A stretch of 64,000 nucleotides of DNA. Origin: Cocos nucifera (lineage: Eukaryota > Streptophyta > Magnoliopsida > Arecales > Arecaceae). Location: contig QRFJ01004894.1 of assembly GCA_006176705.1 (NCBI GenBank), forward strand, positions 1 through 64,000, in the 5' to 3' direction. Shown one piece after another: positions 11,454 to 22,877 of this stretch (its first letter is position 1; each line of letters opens with the position of its first letter). Under the pieces are notes generated by a model that was not told the DNA's origin, did no database searches, and was given only the letters and a program-made list of their open reading frames with translations. Position numbers and translations under genes: made by a program.

Positions 11454-13706
11454 TGAAGAAAAAATACTATTTTTCATCATAGGATCGTGCAAATCTGATC
11501 AGATCTGAGGGAGATTTCACTAAAAATTTTTAAACAATCTGATCAAATCTAAGAGTTCTTAGATCTAATCATAATGATCTAATATTAAAAATTAAAAATT
11601 ATAATTATAATTTTAAGTACATGATTGGGTAATCTAATTATCCTGTAATGATCCTATTGATTCCTAATGTTCTAGAAGGAGCCACGCATGCACCTGACCT
11701 CTACCAGTATCCACTCGAGTAGGATCTGAACGTCTTCTCCTCATGAATCTTTCTTCCAAAAATTAGATCTGGATCTAATCTGAAGAACCTTCAAAACTAT
11801 TTCTGAAGGTAGCTCGTCTGTCACATGAACACCATCGCGTAGATCCTGAATATTATGCCAAAAACCTTGGACCTTCTTCTTAGATTTGTGCCTAACTTTT
11901 TAGGGTTGTAGAAGAAAAGAAGAGAGAGGATAAAGGAGGTGTGAGATATCAGGGATGGTAGACATTGGGCATAGAAAATTATTTCTTTCATTGAATGCAC
12001 TTTAACATGAGAAATTCTTTTATGTCCAATGCCTACTTAAAGTACCTTTTGATCAAAATAACTTATTTATTTTATTGTTAGGACTCTAAAACTTATTTTT
12101 CATAAAAAAACATCAGATCTCATCAATTTTTTTCAAAAAAAATGATTCAAAAAATATCAGCACGAGTAGATAAGGAAGAGTCTACTGCGCCTAGGACTCT
12201 TCCCTCAAGAGTTTGATCCAAATCAAACTCTATCATAACTTAGTCTAGATATCTCTAAAAATCACAAAATTTGGTACACCCAATGCATAACTCATGCTCT
12301 ATCACATATCCAAAAATTAGATCAAAATAATTTCTAAAACCTTTTATAAAAGCATCTAATCAGGTGACCCTCAATTCTCTCAAATAGGTCAACTTTTGAC
12401 CCTAGTCCAATTTGACTATGAATGGATTTAATTTCTATAATTAATCTGATCTGAACTTATTCTAGTTAGATAAAAATAAATTCATTCTAAATACAAGAAT
12501 GAGTCAAATCAAATTTGACTTGATTGCAATAAATCTGAAAGATTTCAGAAGGAGAAAGTCAGGCTCAACCATGTGCTAGAACGATTACCTTGAATCTGAT
12601 TGGATCTAATCTAAATCAATCAAACTGGCTTAGCTCAATTGATGACATCTAGATCCAAACTCTTGTTTGTATAACTCGGTTAGATTCAATTCTGTATGGT
12701 AATGAGATATGTCACGATCTCCATCATCAACATCATCAAAACACCTTTCGATGGACTAGAACTTTTCTAATTCATACAATTAGAATGATTGATCATCAAA
12801 ATCATCCTAATTGCTCTCAAAATCTATCAGTGATACCTAACAGTATATGGCAGTAATCCATCAAAACTGAAAGTGAACCTCTCGGTATAGTTACTTGTGT
12901 GATTGGGTTCTTCTATCTTGAGCCCCGACAGGATTAGACTTAAGGTGACTCATCAAACCCAATGTCCATCATATGAATTAATCATTCAATCGAGTCCAAT
13001 GTGAAATCTTAATAGAAACTCTTTTTATCATCTTCACTCTTTCATGGCCATGGACTTATGGACTCAATCTCATGATTATCATAGAGCTACTCATCTACTG
13101 AGGTAGATAGATCCCCTATTGGTGCAATCCAATTCCTATAATGAACATGCTATAGCCAACATACACCTCAGAATTCTGAATGACTAGGAGATCAAGTTAT
13201 GGTATAGTCAAACTGTAACACCCTTAAGCTAAACTACTGATATACCTCAGATCAAAGAATCAGACACAACACTACAACATTGAGTCAATTATCGACGAGA
13301 AGGTAGACTTCCATATGACTACTCGAGATGGTCACGTTCAGTACCGTCATTCTCTAACAAGTACCTGTACTCTCGCTCTGGTGTCTCCATACCATAGACT
13401 CAAGATACATCTATCCTAAGAAAATGATCATACACCAATCTTTCAGATCAATCAACATCCTCGTAATGATCTTACGGTTGGGAGCAGCTTATGAGTTAAT
13501 TATGAAAATTCATGTCTTAAATTTTTAAATCTTGAAAATATGAATTGTCATTACCATTAACTCAAAGGATGTATCATAGATACTTTTAAATATACACTAT
13601 TATAAAAAATAATCTATTTATTAATTTATAGTCAAAATTATAAAATTATTCTTAGTAGTGTATTATAGGTGACAGCCAATCTGACTTCTAGAGCACACAT
13701 CTAACA
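11454..13706 (-). repeat. Solo LTR of the A copia family inside H
   Basis: About 2253 bp, colinear with the A-family LTR but clearly diverged (starts tgaagaaaaaat, ends acatctaaca). There is no internal copia DNA beside it, so it is a solo LTR. The interrupted RNase H frame joins across it: ...AQWPI before and VSRVLRDA after. Flanks are cgatc (11449-11453) and caacc (13707-13711), consistent with a 5-bp duplication that later took two transitions. Confidence 0.85.
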
Positions 13707-13711
13707 CAACC

Positions 13712-15800
13712 TACTACATAAGTCGAGTCTTGAGAGATGCCAAAATCAGGTATACTAAGTTAGAAAAACTAATTTATGCTCTACTGATTGCAGCCCTGAG
13801 ACTTCGACCTTATTTTCAAGGGCACACCATAACTCTCCTCTTTGATCAACCAATCAAGATAGTTCTTCACTAAATAGATACCTCCAGAAGAATCACAAAT
13901 TAGGAAATTGAGCTCATAGAGTTTGACATCAATTTTCATCCTTAACCGTCAATTAAAGCTTAAATATTAGTGGATTTCATAGTGGAATGCACTATCTCGG
14001 ATGAGGTTGAACTGAAATAGAATGAGGTCAGCATTCCATGGTTGCAGTCAAGCTCGTCTGAAGAAAAGGCCAATCTTTCTAAAAGATTCTGGGCATTCTA
14101 TGTTGATGGCTCATCTAATGCTTCAGGCACAAGCGCCGATTTGATCTTGGTAAACCCACTAGGAGTCATTGCCGAATACACGTTGCGCTTTGAATTTTTC
14201 ATAACAAACAATGGAGCCAAATATGAAGCTCTGGTAGCAAGACTAAGGATAGCCAAGGAGTTGGCAGCGGACCGGCTCCAAGTGTATTGTGATTTTCAGT
14301 TGGTGGTCGGACAAGTTAGTGGCAATTATGAAGCTTGAAAGGAAAGTATGATAAAATATCTCGAGAAAGTAAAGAACTTGATTTTGATTTTCAATCATTT
14401 CAACATTCAGTAGATTCCAAGAATAGAAAATACCATAGCCAACCTCCTCTCCAAATTGGCCACACTGGCTCCAGCCAAACTGCCTAAGGAAGTCTTCTTC
14501 AAAGTCCTAAAATGCTCAAGTTTGGAAGAACCACAGTCTGTGATGTAGGTTGAGCATAAGCCAAGCTGGATTGATCCACTAGTCACTTACCTCAAAGATA
14601 GAGTTCTATCACATGACCCAAAAGAAGCTTAAAAATTAAGGAATCAAGCCTCCTGGTATGTTCTTTACGAAGGCAAATTATACAAATGGTCGTATTCATT
14701 ACCACTCTTAAAATGTCTCCAACCTTTCGAAGCCGACTTTGCATTATGGAAAGTGCATGAAGGAATCTATGGGAGTCATTTGGGAGTTCGATCCTTATCT
14801 CACAAACTACTTTGGCAGGGCTATTATTGGTCGATAATGTAGCATGACTCTATAGAATATGTTAGAAAATGCGATCGTTGTCAAAGAAATGCAAGTATTC
14901 AAAGACAACCAGCCTCTGAGCTTACACCCTTGAGTGGCCCTTAGCCATTTGCACAATGGGGGATGGACATACTTGGACCCTTTCTCATGGCATCTGGATA
15001 ATGAAAATTCCTACTAATGGTGATTGATTACTTTACGAAGTAGATCGAAGCCAAACCTTTGGCCAAAATCACTAAGGTAAAAGTATAGGACTTTATCTAG
15101 AAGTCCATTGTTTGCAGATTCGGCCCACCTCAGACCCTCATAATAGATAATGGGCGACAGTTTGCTGGAACAAAGTTTATCAAATTTTGTGAAGACCTAA
15201 ATATACCTCATAATTTTACATCAGTAGCTCATCCATAGGCAAAGAGCGATGCTGAGGTAACCAACAGAACCCTGCTATAAGATATTAAAGCAATACTTGA
15301 GAAAGCAAAGAAGACTTGGATAGATGAACTCTATCATGTACTCTAGGCATACCAAACTATCCAAAGATTGCCAACTGGGGAGACTCCATTTGCCTTAACC
15401 TTTGGAACAGAAGCTATCATTTCAATAGAACTTAAGCTTTCGTCAGCACGAGTTGTGGCATTTAATGAGCAGCAGAACTCACAAGATCTTAGGGCTAACC
15501 TTGATTTATTGGAAGAAAGAAGGAAAGAAGCTTGAGTTTAGATGGCAGCTTATAGGCAGAAAGTAGCTCGCTACTACAACTCAAGGGTCAGAGGCAAAGA
15601 ATTCAATGTGGGAGATCTGGTACTTCGACGAGTGGCTGTTTCACAACCTAAAAATCAAGAAAAGCTTGCTCCAAATTAAAATCGCTCGTATGAAGTCAAG
15701 GAGGTCGTCTAGCCTAAAACTTATTACTTAAAGGAGCTCGGAGGGACAACACTCCAGTGATCCTAGAATTTAGAGAACTTGCAAATGTATTACCAGTAAT
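13712..15800 (+). pseudogene. pol: H RNase H and integrase, broken
   Basis: Continues pol after the solo LTR. Connection/RNase H: SRVLRDAKIRYTKLEKLIYALLIAALRLRPYF, then FWAFYVDGSSNASGTSADLI and LQVYCDFQLVVGQ (14042-14338). Integrase: an HHCC finger near 14760-14890 ending KCDRCQRNAS, a catalytic core with MDILGPF, TLIIDNGRQF and AEVTNRTL, and a C-terminal RGKEFNVGDLVLRR. At least ten stops interrupt it, mostly TAG or TGA where Trp or Gln is expected. It would copy and integrate the element; it cannot now. Confidence 0.86.
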
Positions 15801-15893
15801 CTTATCTTAATAAAATTTTCTCCTTTCAATGTCTCTATCTTTTGGTGCAAAATTATATAACGATAGAAAACAACTCAAGCGAACTTCATTTTT

Positions 15894-16583
15894 AAGCAAA
15901 GTGAAGACCTCATTAATCTAAGACGAGATGAGGGGAGAGGTCTTTTCAACGGCCCTTACGTGCCCTTATAACCCTGTTAGGAATAGGAGGAGAACCTCAT
16001 CCTAACATGAGCAAAATGAAGACCTCGTTAATCTAACATGAGATGAGGAAAGAGGCTCTTTCAACGACCCTTACATGTCTCTATAGCCCTATTAGGAATA
16101 GGAGGAGAATCTTGTCCTAACATGAGCAAAGCGAAGACCTCATTAATCTAAGATGAGATGAGAGGAGAGGCCCTTTCAACGACCCTTACATGTCCCTACA
16201 GTCCTATTAGGAATAGGAGGAGAACCTCATCCTAACATGAGCAAAGTGAAGACCTCGTTAATTTAAGACGAGATAAGAAAAAAGGCCCTTTCAACAGTCC
16301 TTACGTGCCCCTACAGTCTTATTAGGAATAGCAGGAGAACCTCGACCTAACATGAGCAAATCTAAGACCTCATTAATCTAAGACGAGATAAGAAGAGAGG
16401 CTCTTTCAAAAGCCTTTACGTGCTCCAACAGCCCTATTAGGAACAAGAGGAGAACCTTATCCTAACATGAGCAAAGCGAAGATCTCATTAATCTAAGACA
16501 AGATGAGGAAAGAGGCCCTTTCAATGACCCTTATGTACCCCTATAGTCCTATTAGGAATAGGAGGAGAACCTCATCCTAACAT
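15894..16583 (+). repeat. Tandem array, six units of 115 bp, in H 3' region
   Basis: Units start at 15894, 16009, 16124, 16239, 16354 and 16469, with a partial seventh from 16584. Each starts gagcaaa..gaagacctc (first one aagcaaa) and ends ctcatcctaacat. Spacing is exactly 115 throughout despite many substitutions. It lies between the integrase end and the antisense gene. Confidence 0.92.
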
Positions 16584-16719
16584 GAGCTATTAGCCCTTTG
16601 TTCGAAGAGGAGAACCTCGTCCTAACAAGACCAATTACATAAAAAAAAGAAGGAGAAAAGCGATCGAAGTCATAAGATGGACTAGATTCCTCTGACTTCG
16701 GGCTATCGGCCCCAACCAT

Positions 16720-17583
16720 CACCAGAGCCTATTTCAGCCTAAAGATCTCCTCTTCAAGCTCCTTCCTTTTCAGTAGGCTATCAACAAATATCCTATCAGT
16801 CCACTAGAATTTGTCTTCAAGTTCCCACCGCTGCTTCCTCAGAACCTCAGACTTGGTCTTCACATCCTTAACAGCTTGCTACTCGTAGGTCAGCTAGAGC
16901 ATTAGTCATTAGACTTTGGCCTTCTCTATCCCAATCGACTCCAAAAGCTCACCAATGATCCTCTTCAAAGAGGCGATCTCCTCCGACTCCCTACTAATAC
17001 CAGCTTGATAGCAGTCATCTAGTCGCTTTTGGAGCCAAACTACTTCGCTATTAGCAGCACGAAACTTCTGCTCCAATGAAAATATCCTCCCACTCCAACC
17101 CATTGGGTAAGAATAATAGGCAAGCTCAGCATCGTGCAGTTGCTTCTAAAATGTAGAGAACCTCTGGGACCAATTCCATTCCTACCAATCTTTGTCAGTA
17201 GATCACGACGAACTCCCTTCCAACAATTGGATTTTCTCCTTCGCCACTTTGAGCTCAACCTTATGGGAATTGATCTTCACTGTCAGTGCCCAAGACTTGT
17301 TATTGACGCTTTTCTTGAGCTCAGCTAATTCTCTCTCAAAGTTGCCCTTTCGAATGCTGAAACTTGTAGTGTCCTTCTTATGCAATTTTCGGAGGTGGGT
17401 GACTTCAATCGTCTCCTCTGAAGCATTCTTCTGGGACCTTTGAAGCTCATCCTTAATCTTCTTTAGCTTCTTTTTTAAATAATGAATCTCTTTTTTCAAA
17501 TTTTTAATCATTGATTTTAAAGGAACTCCCTGAGGCAGTGGATCGGCATCAATCAGGGATTGCATCCAATGTGCAAAAAACAC
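16720..17583 (-). pseudogene. H antisense gene, C-terminal coiled-coil part
   Basis: Minus-strand frame 17583-17203 (126 codons) is rich in Lys, Glu and Leu with heptad-like spacing (EIHYLKKKLKKIKDELQ), then, after stops, continues to about 16720 with FSLEQKFRAANSEVVWLQK and EIASLKRIIGELL. It is predicted to be a long coiled coil. It follows the middle part (17676-18875) in the same direction and is separated from it by stops. It belongs to the antisense extra ORF of Tat elements. Function unknown. Confidence 0.65.
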
Positions 17584-17675
17584 TCAAAGGTATTGACAAA
17601 AAGAAGTTTGCTTTCATTTAACCAAAACTTTTTCAAGTATAGAGTAAAATAGAAAGAGAAAAAGAAAAAATACAA

Positions 17676-18875
17676 CTACTCGAGATTCTGAACCTCGAGA
17701 GGTGTGGTGGCAGATGAAGTCGGGGTGCTCTCAGTTGCTTCTAGTTCTTGGGTAGGCTCAAATGCCTCCATGGCAGGCTTGGATGAACCAAGGACAGGCT
17801 CAATGTGAGAAAGGTCGGCTATGGTGTTGGATGGCCCTGCATCTTCATTGGGATCCTCCTTCTCTAAAATGCTTAGATCAAGTTTGAGAAATTTTTGGGC
17901 CACTCTATCTTCACAAAGTTTGAAGCCCTTGATAAATGCCTATTGGCCGAATGTGATATTCAGCTTCTTCATTTCAAAGGAGGCTTTGAATTCCTCCATG
18001 GTGTGGGCTGTCGCCTTCGAAATTGACTTCATCTCTTGAGCCTCCAGTTCGGTGGCTTTACCCTCAGCTTTCTTCCTCATCTCCTCCTCCAGGGCCAGTG
18101 CAGCCTTGAGATCGGCTAAGATGAACTCCTCTTTTTGGAGCATACCCTGGAGGCTCCTAACTTCCACCGCCTTCTCCTCCATGAAGCGCTCAACCTCGGT
18201 GGCCTTTCACCAAAGGAGATTGATCTCAACTTGAAGATCCTTCTAGACCTTTAGTGCTTTCGCCTCTTGGCGATGCCCCCTTTTAAGATGGATGAGTATT
18301 TGGTGACCCAACTGCCACAGACAAACAATGTCAGGATAGAGAAAAGAAGAACGAGAAAAAAAACTTGATAAGGTGGTTACCTTAAGGATAGTCCCAAGGG
18401 ATCTCCAGACGAGCTCCATCTGATCGAGGTCGGCCATGCAGTCCACCACCTCGAGAAGGATGAACTTGTCAATCAAATCACAGATTACACCCAGGTTATC
18501 GAAGGGGTCTTTTCCCAGACCATTGCTACCACTGTCAGTTGGCTCAGTTGGATGAGCCTTGCAGGCAATCTTCATGATAGCTGACTTTTTCTTCTTCCTC
18601 TCCTTTCCTTCCTCTATCTTGGCAGGAGGTTCGAGAGCCTGATCCCTGATAGAAGGACTCGAGGATTTAGGAGGAAAGGAGCCTCCTTCAGTAGCATCCA
18701 CATCGACAGTCGGGATGACTTCGACGACCTCGGGGTTGACATTGGAGGCAACAGGAGCTGTAGAGCTCAGGGCGCCGACCTTCGCTTTCTTTGAACTTTC
18801 ATCTGGGGCCTTCCCTTTCCTCTTCCTCTAGGCATAAAGGCCCTTAGTAAGTATCCCCACGGCTTTGGTATCCAT
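17676..18875 (-). pseudogene. H antisense gene, middle part with a possible short intron
   Basis: Starts MDTKAVGILTKGLYA at 18875 and has a stop after 15 codons, then a Pro/Ser/Lys-rich linker with KERKKKKSA, a conserved-looking block (DPFDNLGVICDLIDKF ... LVWRSLGTILK), an acidic/coiled stretch (MEEKAVEVRSLQGMLQKEE) and an acidic tail ending ATTPLEVQNLE. A 69-bp stretch, 18380-18312 on the minus strand, begins GTAACC and ends GGCAG with a T-rich 3' part and interrupts the homologous wording, so it may be an intron. It is a multiple of three and open, so this is not certain. The gene runs opposite to gag-pol, as in Tat/Retand elements. Confidence 0.65.
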
Positions 18876-19049
18876 CTCTGCAATAAGAGAAAAATTTTAG
18901 TCAGCCAAAATGCATCTAAAATCTCATGAGGACTCCAAAAGGAAAAAGTATACCAATGGGGTCAAGAGGGCTTAAGCCCAGATTGAACAAGGTTTGCTCT
19001 TTTAGAAGGTCAAGAAGAAGAGGAGCTCAGTATGCCTTAAGCTTATTGG

Positions 19050-19712
19050 AAGATTCGAGGTCAGCTCTATCTAGACTAGGAGCTCGATGAACTGATTTTC
19101 TAAGAAAGCCCTAGGGAGGGAGATCCAGCATTAAGGTCGGACAGTGCACGAAGAAGTACTTTTTCTTCCAATTATGAATGAAAGAAGGAGCGCCTTTCTA
19201 GAGCCCCTTCTTTCCAAACTAGAGAAAAAAGTACCATCAGTTCTTGGTGGAAGGATGGTGCTTGAAGATATAAAAATTTCTAAAGAGCGAGACGATCGGG
19301 TGAACCACGACGAGATGGCAAAGGAAAAAAAACTCGATCACGAATTTGAAGAAATTTGGTACTATAGAAGCAAGGAAGATATTCAAAAAGTGAAAGAGTG
19401 CACTACGAAATGGGAGAGTGGAAGTCAAAGCCCAGCACGCAAAGATTTTAAGTACAAACAAAACTGACCGATCAGAGGGGAACTAGCTCGATCACCTGAT
19501 CGGGGATGTTCGAGGTCATACTCTTGGGGGATCCCATACTGAATCCTAATTAAAGATAGGTCATTCAGGGTCAAGATGCAAGGAATAGTATCTGGTACAA
19601 AGGGTTAATGAGACATACTCCTTGGCTCGACCTCTGCAAAGGGGATGGGGGCTAAGAAGGTCGGACTGGATGAACCCCAGGAATCGACGGATTGAGAAGT
19701 TCCAAAGGACAT
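19050..19712 (-). pseudogene. H antisense gene, N-terminal Transposase_28-like domain
   Basis: Reading leftward from an ATG at 19712: MSFGTSQSVDSWGSS..., then YGIPQEYDLEHPRSGD, LKSLRAGL, a shift of frame, and FEFVIEFFFLCHLVVVH-like hydrophobic sequence (exact frame 19461-19237) ending SLFRNFYIFKHHPSTKN, then WYFFSSLERRG. This wording resembles the family annotated as 'putative gypsy-type transposon' (Pfam Transposase_28), commonly found antisense in Tat elements. Its biochemical role is unknown despite the name. Stops and at least one frameshift disable it. The family assignment comes from memory of its pattern, not a search. Confidence 0.6.
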
Positions 19713-20323
19713 CTACATCGAAATCAACTTAAGAAAAACCTCCAAAAAATAGAAATATGAAGTACAAGAATTCCTATGGAGAAACTGGAAGAACGAGAAA
19801 CAAAAGTTGCAAGAGTAATCAAAAAGAAAGGTTGTGGAGCTAACCTAAATCGATTGGGAAAGGCAAGGAGATGATGAGCGCGATGAAAATCAAGCGGAGG
19901 AGCATCTAGGGCCAGGGAGAATGGATAAAGAAACTAGAACTCTCGGGTGGAAGGAAAGCGAGAACTAGAGGGAGAAGAAGGCTCAGGCGAGATGAGTTTC
20001 GAAGAAGAATGGAGGACTTAAATAGCTAGGAGAAGCTCGAGGCAGTTATGATTGTAGATCTCCTTCGGTCGAACATCATGCGATGCATGTCCCACTCATC
20101 ATGGTAGGTGGGTGGTGTCGGGTAGAGCCTTTATTGCGCCATATCTCGGACAGCATTTCGGTGGGAGTTTCGAAAGGTTGTCTCTTCAAAATCACATCAT
20201 AATTAAAGAAGTTTTGGTGCCAGCATGAAAATCACCAAAACTTTCTGCCTGGTGAGCACGAAGCATGGGATCGAACTTCGGTGGTTGACTTTTTACTCCC
20301 TTCCTTTGAATTTTGAACTCGGA
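19713..20323 (+). other. H 3' untranslated stretch
   Basis: Purine-rich DNA between the start of the antisense gene and the polypurine tract. It would hold the promoter of the antisense gene on the minus strand. I see no clear TATA box or ORF. Confidence 0.4.
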
Positions 20324-20336
20324 AGTAGGGGGACTA
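20324..20336 (+). other. Polypurine tract of H
   Basis: agtagggggacta directly before the LTR, the usual plus-strand primer of Tat elements. Confidence 0.75.
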
Positions 20337-20466
20337 TTATTGGAGATAAACCCCGGTCTTGCCAAAATTTGGTTTGGAGCTCGATCGAAAGATATTTATA
20401 ACTGCTGAAGAACTCCAATCACGGCTTTAACTATCTCCTAAAAAATGGCCGCTTCTTCTTCAAAAG

Positions 20467-20736
20467 GACTTCTCCGCCAATCGAACTCCTTCCGGACTTC
20501 TCCTTCATATGGACTTCTCCACCAATAGAACTACTTTAAGACTTCTCCTTCAGACGGACTTCTTCGCCAGTCGAACTAGTCTCGGACTTCTCTTTCAGAT
20601 GAACTTCTCCACCAGTCAAAACCCTCTCAGACTTTTTCTTCAGACGGACTTCTCTGTCAGTCGAACTACTCCCAAACTTCTTCTTTAGATAGACTTCTCC
20701 ACCAATCGAAGTTTTCCCGAACTTCTCCTTTAGATG
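20467..20736 (+). repeat. Six 45-bp tandem repeats in the H LTR
   Basis: Units start at 20467, 20512, 20557, 20602, 20647 and 20692. Each is built on gacttctccnccantcgaact followed by a second gacttctc half. Position in U3, upstream of the TATA box, makes an enhancer role possible. Confidence 0.88.
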
Positions 20737-21024
20737 GACTTTCCCTCTGTGTCACTCTCAGGAATTTCTCTCTGACACCAGAAGGACCTTAGCATCTAAA
20801 TTTGATACAGCGAATATCAGTCAAGGCATGATCGATCCTAAGGGACATCCAAACCACTCAGGAGCTACCGTAACTAGAACTCCTTCACCACCCCTGGTCG
20901 ATCTATCCAAACTTCAACTATTAAAATCCAACAGACTGGCACGTCATGACAAACGACGACTCATCCTCTATAACTCCACTGTCAAGCAGTTACGGCTATC
21001 ACCATTAGTTTGTTACAAGCTCCG

Positions 21025-21034
21025 TTTATAAAAG
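21025..21034 (+). promoter_or_regulatory. TATA box of the H LTR
   Basis: tttataaaag, downstream of the 45-bp array, in the usual U3 position. Confidence 0.6.
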
Positions 21035-21268
21035 AAATTCTCTAGATATGTTTTCTCTAGGCTCTCATTCTCCTTCTCATTACTCTGCTCTTCAATTTTT
21101 TGAGCACTTCATTTCAGTTGGCCAAAAAAGCTGACTTGACTGTTGAAGGGTCCTGCCAGGGCCATCACCTCCAACTTCATATGAAACTTTATTTTGTAGG
21201 TCACCGACATCAACCTCTTCTTCTCCAACTCTAGCTCGATCTGGCATCAATCAGATTTCGCACCAATA

Positions 21269-21450
21269 GTATCCGACGGCTAGGTAGATCGAACGTGTAG
21301 AACAATATTCTTAGAACCCATGTGGATATAGTTTCTATATAATTCATCCTTTTGATCAAAATGCTCGTAGGATATCTCAAAGTTTAACTATCAATTCCAA
21401 TTAGGTCATCCATATTATATTTCAAAATATTAAATCCATCTCATGGATTA
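21269..21450 (-). repeat. Copia LTR remnant D, left piece
   Basis: Continuation of the LTR at 39115-39748, from which it is separated by the G1 insertion; joined across gatta it reads as one LTR. It is cut on the left by the end of H, so the 3' end of the D LTR is missing or lies beyond H. Confidence 0.65.
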
Positions 21451-22291
21451 TGATAAGTGGTAAAAATACACTAATAAAAATATTAAATTATAAAATAAAT
21501 TAATTTATTTTTAAAAAATAATACTTTTATTAATCTTATATAGGATAGAAGGCCACTAATATGAAGATCTTATTTTTCTGGTTCAGATGAAATAAGTTTC
21601 AAGCAAAACAGACCACAAACGAGCCTAAAATTGAATTTCAAGGAAATAAAAAAAATTCAAAAAATAATAAATAATATTTAAATGCCAGTCGGTCCAGTTC
21701 AAACCGGCCCGGCCTGACCACACTCAGAATCAGATCGACTGCCCACTGATGCCCCACTGACATCGCACTGACATCAGGATTTTTTGTGGCCCATAGACTG
21801 CTATAGTAACTAGAGTGAGGGGTATATCGAGGATTTCATAAGGACGAGCGCGTTCCAATTGGCTGAAGAAAGTGCGGTCTACACAATGCCGGGCTTGTGC
21901 ACGGTCTATAGAGGACATTTTGAGAATTTTGTCGGATTCGATGGATGCTATTTGCTGCTTTCTCATCTGATGGTGAAGAATAAGGTGCTGATGGACGGCT
22001 GATCTTCCAGTCGATCAAGATCCAATGGTGGCCAGGTGATCCAATTTTTAAACTAAGAATCAGAGGCTTCTTTGGGTGCAATCTGATAATCCAGATTTGA
22101 TCTTCAAGGTTGATCCGATGGTCTAAATGAATTTTGACTTGATTTGAGTTTTTAAAATAATTTTTGAGTGGTTTTTGGCCCATTTGATCGACATCCAATG
22201 GTCAGAATTGATCTAGAGCTCGTTTTTAGTTATTTTGAGAGTTTTAAATCCAATTTCAATGAAATTTTGACCTAAGATCATTCAGATTGGC

Positions 22292-22301
22292 CTATTTAAA
22301 G
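22292..22301 (+). promoter_or_regulatory. TATA box in G1 LTR
   Basis: ctatttaaag; the matching place in G2 reads tataaaaata (40840-40849). Confidence 0.55.
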
Positions 22302-22843
22302 ACCCGTTGCCTGCTGTTGCCGAAGAGAATAGGTGGAGAACAAAAACAAAGGGCTTGGGAATAGTTTTAGGAAACCTGTAACAAAGAGTTGAAAATAGAG
22401 GAATAGAGAGAGAGAACTAAGGAAGGGTTTTAGAGAGTTTGAGGGAGAAAAATAGGGTTTGAGAGAAGAGATAGGAAGAGTGCTTTAATTTTATTTTTTT
22501 TTCTTTTCTTCTTCCTTTCTTCATGATTTTTCTTTCGACGAGTGACCAGTATAAGAAGCTGCTCTTCTTCTTCATCAAATTCTCCACACCAAGAGCAACG
22601 GACGATCAATTTTAGTGAACAAACAGTCTAATTTCTTCATGCTTTTTATTTTATTTAAAATTTTTGATCTTGTTACCATGAACTAAATTTTATTTTACTA
22701 AGGCTAAGGTGTAGCCACTCTTTTTGATACAATATTAAGTATGATTTATTTTAAATTTTAAATTTTAAATTTTATTCATGAGGAGTATATAGATCTAATC
22801 TTAATGCTTTTAGATTATTTGCCATCTTCTAATTGATCTGATG

Positions 22844-22877
22844 AACATAGATGATACGGACCAAGTACATCTATGTT
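22844..22877 (+). other. Conserved inverted repeat in G LTR
   Basis: Ten-base perfect arms aacatagatg / catctatgtt around a 14-base loop, downstream of the TATA box and so in transcribed R/U5. Present in all four G LTRs with at most one or two changes. Confidence 0.6.

Larger units (their letters stand above)
8394..21268 (+). mobile_element. Ty3/gypsy Tat-lineage element H, 5' end lost, interrupted by a solo LTR
   Basis: Plus-strand order is gag, protease, reverse transcriptase, [solo copia LTR], RNase H, integrase, tandem array, antisense extra gene, polypurine tract, 3' LTR. Gag and RNase H wording (e.g. LLHGAPD, YVDGSSNASG) and an antisense ORF between pol and the 3' LTR are typical of the Tat/Retand lineage. 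The 5' LTR and primer site are absent because element E lies at 8393. Numerous stops, many at positions where Gln or Trp is expected, show it is an old, dead copy. Confidence 0.88.
20338..21268 (+). repeat. 3' LTR of H (about 931 bp)
   Basis: Starts TATTGGAG, where TGTTGG would be expected, and ends CACCAATA, where CACCAACA would be expected; each end has one transition. It contains a 45-bp tandem array and a TATA box. The 5' partner is outside the window, so the ends are placed by the polypurine tract and by knowledge of the lineage. Confidence 0.75.

Noticed and set aside
15894..16583. CRISPR-like array or centromere satellite
   Set aside because: Units are contiguous, diverged and without unique spacers, and the array lies inside a retrotransposon between integrase and the 3' LTR.
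19144..19467. Plus-strand 107-codon ORF
   Set aside because: It is the shadow of the better supported antisense domain ending SLFRNFYIFKHHPSTKN on the minus strand.
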